Under the pieces are notes generated by a model. The model had not been told where the DNA came from, searched no databases, and was given only the letters and a program-made list of their open reading frames with translations. Shown one piece after another: positions 7,752-13,260 of a stretch of 14,703 nt of DNA. The stretch is taken from positions 1 to 14,703 of the forward strand of contig JAJRSV010000026.1 of the NCBI GenBank assembly GCA_024278655.1. The letters are read 5' to 3'. This stretch comes from Bacteroidota bacterium (GTDB lineage: Bacteria > Bacteroidota > Ignavibacteria > Ignavibacteriales > Ignavibacteriaceae). Positions within the stretch are counted from its first letter, which is position 1. The number at the start of each line of letters is the position of its first letter. The translations under genes were made by a program, and so were the position numbers.

Positions 7752-8450
7752 ATGATTGCAGTAATTGGGGATATCCATGGGTGCTTCAATACACTTAAGA
7801 AGTTGTACGAAGAAATTAAAACCAGATACCCGGATATCCGAATCTATTCAGTAGGCGATCTTGTTGACCGCGGTAAATACAGCTACGAAGTAATAGAATT
7901 TATAATGGAAAAGGAAATTGCATTTGTTTCGGGCAATCACGACCTTATGTTCTATTACTTCATCACAAAACCGAATCATCCGATCGGTAAGGCGTGGATT
8001 TATAACGGCTGCGAAACAACGCTCGCTTCCTACGAAAGCAGGCGAGATAAAATAAGAGACCATCTTTAGATTATTAAAAAAGCACCACTGTTTTTTAATC
8101 TTGATGATTGCTTTATTTCGCACGCGGGGATTTCAAGTTTTTACCGTTCGATTTTTGATAAATCTATTTTGAATGAGCCGGATAGATTACGGCAGATTTT
8201 AGAAGATGATATAAACGGAAGCCACAGCGTTATCTGGTCGCGTGATGAGTTGATGAACCTCGGTAAGCTGCAGATATTGGGTCACACCCGCCAGATGGAA
8301 CCGTATTTCGATAAAAAGAACAACGCTTTGTATATCGATACATCGGCTTATACCGGCAACGAACTTTCGGCTGCTGTAGTGGAAAAGAATAAAGTTGTTG
8401 AAATTATTTCGGTGCCTACTTTTGATGATGATATTGGGATCATTTATTAA
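7752..8450 (+). pseudogene. Serine/threonine-phosphatase-like metallophosphoesterase interrupted by in-frame TAG
   Basis: The two pieces, 7752-8069 and 8070-8450, are in the same frame and separated only by a TAG codon at 8067-8069. Read through it, they give a 232-codon protein of normal length for the PrpE/PP1-like calcineurin-type phosphatases. The first piece (105 residues) has GDIHG, GDLVDRG and GNHD, three of the metal-binding motifs. The second piece has SHAG and GHT, which supply the remaining metal-binding histidines. The part before the stop alone therefore lacks essential ligands. The residue replaced could be Gln, Lys or Glu by one base change, and sequence on both sides aligns smoothly with the family. 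A downstream re-start is possible at TTG 8169, but it would omit the SHAG motif. The gene starts 2 bases after the CoA-transferase stop. Explanations are a recent nonsense mutation, a sequencing or assembly error, or (less likely) readthrough. Confidence 0.85.
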
Positions 8451-8604
8451 ACCAGGATAATTACCGGTCCCCAAAGTAGTATTTCTTTGTGATTCTTAGA
8501 GTATTTATGGCTAATATAATCCTTTTTAAGTTAATTCTATCAATACAATTGCCACAAAGCTTCCAAGGCACAAAGAACTTTTTAGCTAACCCCTTGTCAA
8601 CAAA
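8451..8604. other. Convergent intergenic spacer with a 9-bp inverted repeat
   Basis: This 154-base gap lies between the converging phosphatase and permease genes. TTCTTTGTG (8483-8491) is repeated inverted as CACAAAGAA (8569-8577), and GCCACAAAG occurs nearby at 8551-8559. The motif looks like a degenerate dispersed repeat. I see no classical GC-rich hairpin with a T-run that would terminate either gene. Confidence 0.4.
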
Positions 8605-9906
8605 TCAATACGGATAAAACACGAAAAGTAGTAGAGAGAACAATCCGAGTACCCACATACCGCCGCTTATCTCATTCATCTTTCCGGTAACGGTTTTAAC
8701 AATAATGTATGTTAAAAATCCCGCAGTCATCCCGATACCTAAATTATAAGTAAAACTCATCAGCGCAATCATTGTAAAAGCGGGAATGACTTCGGTTAAA
8801 TCATCGAAGTTAAGATTTTTTATCGGCGACATCATTAACATACCGACGATTATAAGCGGAGGTCCGTACGCCGACGGCGGAACAACCGAAAACAACGGCG
8901 CAAAGAACAAAGCGGAAAGAAATAATACTGCTGTAACTATTGCCGTAAACCCGGTTCTTCCTCCTGATTCGATTCCGGTTGCTGATTCAATAAATACACC
9001 ACATGTTGTTGTGCCGAACAATGCACCTGCAATGGTAGATAAAGCGTCGCACAACATCGGTTTTTCTATTTCGGGAAGCTGCCCTTTCTCATCAAGTAAT
9101 TTTGCTTTGTACGATAACCCTAACAACGTTCCCATTGTATCAACAAAATCGAGAACGAACACTGTTAGGATTACAGAAAAGAATCCCCAGGTTAAAGCTC
9201 CGGGTATGTCCAGTTTCAGAAAAACGGGTGAAAGATCCGGCGGTGTGCTTATAACCGATTCGGGTACCGGTGAATTTCCGGTTATCATCGATACGATTGT
9301 TACCGCAATAATTCCAATAATAATTGAACCGTTAATCTTCTTTATCATTAAAATTCCTATTAAAAGAAAACCACCCATTGCAAGCAGAATATTTATGTCG
9401 TGAAAATTCCCTACATGAACAGGCGCGCCCGGAGTGCCGAGTGTAACGATGCCTGTATCGTTTAATCCGATGAAGGCGAGGAAAAATCCTATGCCTACGG
9501 AAAAAGCAATCTTAAGCGATTCGGGAATTGCATTTGCCAGCCAGCCCCTTACTTTTGTTAAAGTTAAAATTGTGAACAAAACGCCGCTTATAAAAATTGC
9601 GCCTAAAGCTGTCTGCCAACTGTAACACAAAACTTTTACAACCGTGTAAGCGATAAAAGCATTTTCGCCCATATAAGGTGCAATTGCAAACGGTCGCTTT
9701 GCATACACTCCCATCAAAAATGTTCCGAAGAATGCACTTAGAATGGTAGCAACCATCGAAGGACCGAACGGTATTCCCGCTGCTTCTAATATTTTAGGAT
9801 TGACTATTATAATGTAAGCCATTGTAAGGAAAGTAGTGAAACCGGCAATAATCTCTTGTTTGTAATTTGTGTTGTACTGTTCGAACCGGAAATAATTTTT
9901 TAGCAA
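8605..9906 (-). CDS. AzgA/PbuG-type NCS2 purine (hypoxanthine/guanine/adenine) permease
   Basis: This 433-residue inner-membrane permease probably takes up purine nucleobases with protons. It has the COG2252-type layout, with an N-terminal RFEQYNTNYKQEIIAGFTTF followed by the MAYIIIVNPKIL segment. FAIAPYMGENAFIAY (73-87) lies at the first half-helix. FVLDFVDTMGTLLGL (250-264) is conserved, and the substrate-site region is TCGVFIESATGIESGGRTG (301-319) with Glu307. About a dozen hydrophobic segments are visible. The start is TTG at 9906-9904, supported by GGGAG 6 bases upstream on this strand; the next residues LKNYFRFEQ fit the family start. It is convergent to the alanine dehydrogenase operon and divergent from the surface-protein operon. 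Which purine it prefers is not visible. I looked for a purine riboswitch upstream and did not see one. Confidence 0.93.
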   Translation of the reverse strand: MLKNYFRFEQYNTNYKQEIIAGFTTFLTMAYIIIVNPKILEAAGIPFGPSMVATILSAFFGTFLMGVYAKRPFAIAPYMGENAFIAYTVVKVLCYSWQTALGAIFISGVLFTILTLTKVRGWLANAIPESLKIAFSVGIGFFLAFIGLNDTGIVTLGTPGAPVHVGNFHDINILLAMGGFLLIGILMIKKINGSIIIGIIAVTIVSMITGNSPVPESVISTPPDLSPVFLKLDIPGALTWGFFSVILTVFVLDFVDTMGTLLGLSYKAKLLDEKGQLPEIEKPMLCDALSTIAGALFGTTTCGVFIESATGIESGGRTGFTAIVTAVLFLSALFFAPLFSVVPPSAYGPPLIIVGMLMMSPIKNLNFDDLTEVIPAFTMIALMSFTYNLGIGMTAGFLTYIIVKTVTGKMNEISGGMWVLGLFSLLLFVFYPY

Positions 9907-9912
9907 TTACTT

Positions 9913-9917
9913 CTCCC
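9913..9917 (-). promoter_or_regulatory. Shine-Dalgarno deciding the TTG start of the purine permease
   Basis: GGGAG on the minus strand lies 6 bases before the TTG codon at 9906-9904. The codon is followed by typical family N-terminal sequence, and no ATG in frame fits better. Confidence 0.65.
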
Positions 9918-9934
9918 TTTTTTTCGATTAGAGA

Positions 9935-9952
9935 TATATTAAAAATAATATA
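9935..9952. promoter_or_regulatory. AT-rich dyad upstream of the purine permease
   Basis: TATATTA, loop AAAA, TAATATA: a perfect 7-bp dyad about 30 bases before the permease start. It could be part of the promoter or an operator. AT-rich palindromes are common by chance in this composition. Confidence 0.3.
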
Positions 9953-10006
9953 CCGGTTTATCTCACACAAACAGTAAAAAATATTGAGAGGATCGAGTTA
10001 TGTGTT

Positions 10007-10050
10007 AAATGTCAATAATAGTTACAACTAATTTATTTTTGTTGACATTT
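10007..10050. repeat. Perfect 9-bp inverted repeat, possible operator
   Basis: AAATGTCAA (10007-10015) and TTGACATTT (10042-10050) are exact inverse copies separated by 26 bases. The right arm contains TTGACA, a -35-like hexamer, with CATATT 17 bases after it. A promoter firing to the right with an operator over its -35 is one reading, but its distance to the gene at 10428 is long and Bacteroidota promoters usually differ. Confidence 0.35.
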
Positions 10051-10231
10051 ATTAATTATTATTTCATATTAATTCACAATTTATCAAGTATAAATTGTAT
10101 GCAGTGGGGAAAATTACTGTTGTGCGTTGCTGTTTATATGAGATTCCCCTTCCCATTTTCCCCCCAGGGCAATGATTTATTGGAAGCATTTATTGCAAGT
10201 CAATAAATAAAATTGTTTTAAGTGTGTCAAA

Positions 10232-10351
10232 TTATAATTCTAACAACAGCTTTTTGTACTTGATTAGCTTCTCTTTAACTCTCTCCATAGCTAACATCTC
10301 CTGCTGCTTTGTCAAATCCGGGTTGTTAGATTTTATTTTTTGACTTCCGTC
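10232..10351 (-). pseudogene. Short coding-like remnant (39 codons) of unknown origin
   Basis: On the minus strand an open frame runs from just after a TAA (10354-10352) to a TAA at 10234-10232. Its tail reads as a Lys/Glu/Leu-rich amphipathic helix (QQEMLAMERVKEKLIKYKK, then LLLEL). This has the look of the C-terminus of a real protein rather than random AT-rich DNA. There is no credible start with a ribosome site, and the upstream sequence is closed by stops, so it may be the end of a decayed gene. I do not recognise the family. It could also be chance. Confidence 0.3.
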
Positions 10352-10415
10352 TTAAACACGATCATTTATTAAAACATAATTTCTTAATCCTGTAAATATT
10401 TTACTTGATAATTAC

Positions 10416-10420
10416 GGAGG
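10416..10420 (+). promoter_or_regulatory. Shine-Dalgarno of the S74/head-repeat protein
   Basis: GGAGG lies 7 bases before the ATG at 10428. It favours this start over the next in-frame ATG ten codons later, although either would keep the signal peptide. Confidence 0.7.
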
Positions 10421-10427
10421 CAGTATT

Positions 10428-11747
10428 ATGGAACAGACATCCACACTGTTTTGCCGGATGTATAGACTAAATAATACAGTCCGGACAATAGCAATTTTTG
10501 TTTTCTTGTTACTCTTAAGTAGCAGCGCAACCGCACAGGTAACCACACTCAAACTATCCACAAACACAAGCAGCAGTTATTTCGATATAACCGACAACAA
10601 CGACAACAGTCTCTTTAGAATGAACGCTGACGGACAGTTACTTTCAAAGGGTACTTTTGATGGAACAACAGCGCCGTCATTGGGCGCAGGTACAAGGTTG
10701 TGGTGGTATCCTAAAAAAGCTGCATTTAGGGTTGGGTATGTGGACGGTACAAAATGGGACGGTGCAAATGTAGGCGATTATTCAACTGCGATGGGGTCTA
10801 ACACAACCGCAAGCGGATATTATTCAACTGCGATGGGGGCTAGTACAACCGCAAGCGGAAGTTATTCAACTGCGATGGGGGATATTACAACCGCAAGCGG
10901 AAGTTATTCAACTTCAATGGGATATTTCACAACCGCAAGCGGATATTATTCAACTGCAATGGGATATAAGACAACTGCAGACGGATATCGTTCAACTGCG
11001 ATGGGGGACAACACAACCGCAAGTGGGTGGTATTCAACTGCGATGGGGAATTATGTTTCAACCAATGGGAAATCCGGTTCGTTTATTATTGGAGATAATT
11101 CAACAACTACAACAACTCCTTCTACAGCAGCTAACCAGATGATGATGCGTTTTGCTGGAGGGTATATTTTATATACAAATTCAGGGCCTACTTGGACGGG
11201 GATGCAACTTACAGCAGGTGGAAGCAGTTGGTCAAGCGTTTCGGATTCAACAAAGAAAGAAAATTTCCTATATGCAAACGGCGAATATTTCTTAAGCAGT
11301 ATATCAAAATTAAAACTCGGCTCGTGGAACTATAAAGGGCAAGACCCTGAAAAGTTCAGGCACTATGGACCTATGGCTCAGGAGATATACCACTATTTTG
11401 GGAATGATAGTATTGGAGTAATAGGTGTAGATACCTTATTGGCATCAGCAGATATGGACGGAATAGAGATGATTGCATTGCAAGCTTTGGTCAAAAGAAC
11501 TGATGAATTAAAAAAGAAAACCGATGAATTAAAAATTGCACGGGAAAAAATTAAGGAACTTGAAAATAAAGTAGCTTTTCAATTGGATGAATTATCTTCA
11601 CAAAAAAAGGAACTATCTGCTCAGAAGGAAATAATTAATCAACTGGTTAAAGAATTTACAAATGTTAAAAATGCTATAAACGAGTTAACGATGGAAAAGT
11701 ATAGTAAGACGATGAATATCTCATTGCTAAAAGAGGCAGAAAAATAG
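10428..11747 (+). CDS. Secreted surface protein with YadA-head-like repeats and S74 chaperone (tail fiber) domain
   Basis: This 439-residue protein has a signal peptide with a hydrophobic core at about 21-31 and a likely cleavage after ATA36. Residues 118-215 form seven 14-residue repeats of the type YSTAMGxxTTASGx, like the left-handed beta-roll of YadA/Hep_Hag heads, which suggests a trimer. Residues about 270-356 match the S74 intramolecular chaperone of phage tail spikes: SDSTKKENF, then ISKLKLGSWNYK, YGPMAQEIYHYFG and DMDGIEMIALQALVKR. Ser272 and Lys277 are spaced five apart, as in the self-cleavage dyad of endosialidase-type chaperones, so autocleavage before Ser272 is plausible. A coiled coil rich in Lys/Glu/Leu fills about 355-425. 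No T9SS sorting domain, beta-barrel or lipobox is seen, so anchoring is unexplained. It ends in TAG and is followed 12 bases later by a T9SS-sorted protein, probably in one operon. A bacterial surface adhesin or filament is more likely than a prophage gene, as no other phage genes are near. Confidence 0.88.
   Translation: MEQTSTLFCRMYRLNNTVRTIAIFVFLLLLSSSATAQVTTLKLSTNTSSSYFDITDNNDNSLFRMNADGQLLSKGTFDGTTAPSLGAGTRLWWYPKKAAFRVGYVDGTKWDGANVGDYSTAMGSNTTASGYYSTAMGASTTASGSYSTAMGDITTASGSYSTSMGYFTTASGYYSTAMGYKTTADGYRSTAMGDNTTASGWYSTAMGNYVSTNGKSGSFIIGDNSTTTTTPSTAANQMMMRFAGGYILYTNSGPTWTGMQLTAGGSSWSSVSDSTKKENFLYANGEYFLSSISKLKLGSWNYKGQDPEKFRHYGPMAQEIYHYFGNDSIGVIGVDTLLASADMDGIEMIALQALVKRTDELKKKTDELKIAREKIKELENKVAFQLDELSSQKKELSAQKEIINQLVKEFTNVKNAINELTMEKYSKTMNISLLKEAEK
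10779..11072 (+). repeat. Seven tandem 42-bp repeats encoding head-domain turns
   Basis: The units have a 42-base period with a core TATTCAACTGCGATGGGG followed by a variable triplet or two and then ACAACCGCAAGCGGA. The first three or four units are nearly identical in DNA and the last (GNYVSTNGK) is the most diverged. The repeats encode residues 118-215. Such near-identical units can gain or lose copies by slippage, changing head length by 14 residues per unit. Confidence 0.9.
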
Positions 11748-11748
11748 C

Positions 11749-11756
11749 AGGAGGAG
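11749..11756 (+). promoter_or_regulatory. Strong Shine-Dalgarno of the T9SS-sorted protein
   Basis: AGGAGGAG begins two bases after the TAG of the upstream gene and ends 3 bases before the ATG at 11760. It indicates separate initiation even though both genes are in the same reading frame. Confidence 0.8.
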
Positions 11757-11759
11757 AAA

Positions 11760-13190
11760 ATGAACAAGAAAATAAAACAGATAAGGTCTGTACTGTTTTC
11801 CGTTTCTCTTTTTATTCTGTTCAGCATAAACATTAGCGGGCAGGGTTTTACAAACGGAAGCGGCAATACATTTTCACTTGGTTCGTTAACGTTCAGTTTG
11901 TCCGGCAACTGGAGCAACTCAGGAACATTTACGCCGGGAACAGGTACAGTTGTTTTTAACGGTTCAAGTGGAAACCAAACAATTTCAAATTCTTCGGGTG
12001 AGAGTTTTTACAATATTACCGTTAACAAAGCTTCCGGCGACTTGCAATTATTGAATAACATAAGCGTAAGCGGAACCGTAACTTTAACAAGCGGTGATTT
12101 GGATTTAAATGGAAATACAATGAACCTTGGAACGACAGGTACGATTAGCGAAACACCGGGTAACACAGTAAAAGGCACAAGCGGAACAACAACCGCTACT
12201 CGCACTTTGAATGCGCCGACTTCGGATAATGTGGCAGGGATGGGAGCGGAAATTACATCGGCTGCAAACCTTGGCTCAACTACAATAACTTGCGGGCATA
12301 CTGTTCAAACCGGTAATGATAACAGCAGCATATTAAAATATTTTGATATAACGCCAACAAATAATACGGGACTTAGTGCCACATTGGTTTTCCATTACGA
12401 TGATAGTGAGTTGAACGGATTGACAGAATCTGAACTTCAACTGTTTAAATCTACAGACGGCGGATCAACCTGGACGTTGATGGGCGGAACAGTGGATGTA
12501 AATGCCAATACCGTAACACTTACGGGCATTGATGGTTTTTCGAGATGGACGCTCGGTGCAAGTTCTTCTCCGCTGCCTGTTGAATTGACGACATTCACTG
12601 CAGAGGTTAATGAGACCGAAGTAGTATTAAAGTGGGAGACGGAAACAGAGGTAAATAATTACGGGTTTGAGATAGAAAGAGAAGCCCCCCTTAATCCCCC
12701 CAAAGGGGGGAAATATGGTGAATGGATTAAAATAGGTTTTATTGAAGGACACGGTAATTCTAATTCACCGAAGGAATATTCTTTTACCGATGAAAATCCG
12801 CCGGTAGGAAATATAAAATACAGATTAAAGCAGATTGATAATGACGGGCAGTTTGAGTATTACCCGAATACATCGGGGATAGAAGTGGAAGTAAAAGAAA
12901 TACTGCCGACGGAGTATCAACTTTTTCAAAATTACCCGAATCCTTTTAACCCTTCAACAACAATAAAATATGCTTTGCCGTTTGAGAGTAAAGTGAGGTT
13001 GATAATATATAATTCGCTTGGTGAAATTATAGCGGAGTTGGTAAACGAGCTGCAATCTGCAGGGAATAAAGAAGTAATGTGGAATGCGAATAATGTTGCA
13101 TCGGGAGTTTACATATACAAAATTAAAGCAGTACCTACTGACGGAACAAAAGCTTTTACGGCTATAAAGAAAATGATTTTGCTTCGTTGA
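11760..13190 (+). CDS. Secreted protein with type IX secretion (Por) C-terminal sorting domain
   Basis: This 476-residue exported protein has a signal peptide, positive start MNKKIKQIR, hydrophobic core 11-25 and likely cleavage near G27-Q28. Residues about 30-150 are Ser/Thr/Gly/Asn-rich with short strand-like repeats (GTVVFNGSSGNQTISNSSG; SGDLDLNGNTMNLG), as in autotransporter-like or beta-helical surface proteins. LPVELTTFTAEV at 272-283 opens a fibronectin-like domain that is common before sorting signals. The last 90 residues are the type A sorting domain: YQLFQNYPNPFNPSTTIKY (386-404), ...GVYIYKIKA and the KKMILLR end. It should cross the outer membrane by the T9SS and be attached or released after removal of this domain. 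An insert in the fibronectin-like part, APLNPPKGGKYG (309-320), comes from a palindromic DNA element. It is probably co-transcribed with the S74 protein. The specific function is unknown. Confidence 0.92.
   Translation: MNKKIKQIRSVLFSVSLFILFSINISGQGFTNGSGNTFSLGSLTFSLSGNWSNSGTFTPGTGTVVFNGSSGNQTISNSSGESFYNITVNKASGDLQLLNNISVSGTVTLTSGDLDLNGNTMNLGTTGTISETPGNTVKGTSGTTTATRTLNAPTSDNVAGMGAEITSAANLGSTTITCGHTVQTGNDNSSILKYFDITPTNNTGLSATLVFHYDDSELNGLTESELQLFKSTDGGSTWTLMGGTVDVNANTVTLTGIDGFSRWTLGASSSPLPVELTTFTAEVNETEVVLKWETETEVNNYGFEIEREAPLNPPKGGKYGEWIKIGFIEGHGNSNSPKEYSFTDENPPVGNIKYRLKQIDNDGQFEYYPNTSGIEVEVKEILPTEYQLFQNYPNPFNPSTTIKYALPFESKVRLIIYNSLGEIIAELVNELQSAGNKEVMWNANNVASGVYIYKIKAVPTDGTKAFTAIKKMILLR
12685..12710. 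repeat. C-run/G-run palindromic element inside the T9SS-protein gene
   Basis: CCCCCC (12685-12690), TTAAT, CCCCCC (12696-12701), AAA, GGGGGG (12705-12710). The second C-run and the G-run form a perfect 6-bp hairpin with an AAA loop, and the first C-run can compete for the same partner. The stretch encodes PLNPPKG in frame, in a loop where the surrounding protein reads as a fibronectin-like strand pair. Its extreme base composition differs from the rest of the gene, which suggests an inserted repeat. Confidence 0.75.
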
Positions 13191-13213
13191 CGGTAAATGG
13201 ATTTAAAATAAAA

Positions 13214-13237
13214 AAGGCGGGCTGTTAAGCCCGCCTT
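13214..13237 (-). terminator. Intrinsic terminator of groEL, possibly bidirectional
   Basis: AAGGCGGGC, loop of six, GCCCGCCTT gives a perfect 9-bp stem (13214-13237). On the minus strand it is followed by TTTTTATTTT, a good U-tract, 23 bases past the groEL stop. On the plus strand, for the T9SS gene, the stem is followed by CATTAATC, so termination in that direction would be weaker. Confidence 0.88.
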
Positions 13238-13260
13238 CATTAATCACAGGAGGAGTTAGA

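Larger units (their letters stand above)
9907..10427. other. Intergenic region of 521 bases without a convincing intact gene
   Basis: The region separates divergent genes: the purine permease (minus) and the surface operon (plus). It contains an AT-rich dyad, TATATTA-AAAA-TAATATA (9935-9952), just before the permease. A perfect 9-bp inverted repeat, AAATGTCAA/TTGACATTT, lies at 10007-10015 and 10042-10050. A second perfect 9-bp inverted repeat, TCTAACAAC/GTTGTTAGA, lies at 10239-10247 and 10322-10330 and overlaps a short coding-like remnant on the minus strand. An open frame at 10009-10206 has unconvincing composition. The promoters for both flanking genes should be here, but none is certain. 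Confidence 0.55.

Noticed and set aside
8786..9403. Plus-strand open frame of 205 codons across the purine permease
   Set aside because: It is opposite a conserved permease on the minus strand; its composition follows from the antisense of membrane-helix codons.
9907..10010. Purine riboswitch upstream of the purine permease
   Set aside because: I looked for the conserved loops and the P1 stem pattern and did not see them; only an AT-rich dyad is present.
10009..10206. 65-codon open frame in the divergent intergenic region
   Set aside because: It has low-complexity AT-rich composition, no Shine-Dalgarno, no recognisable motif, and its start overlaps an inverted repeat.
10428..11747. Prophage tail-fiber gene
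   Set aside because: The S74 domain is shared with phages, but this protein has a signal peptide, is followed by a T9SS protein, and no other phage genes are near.
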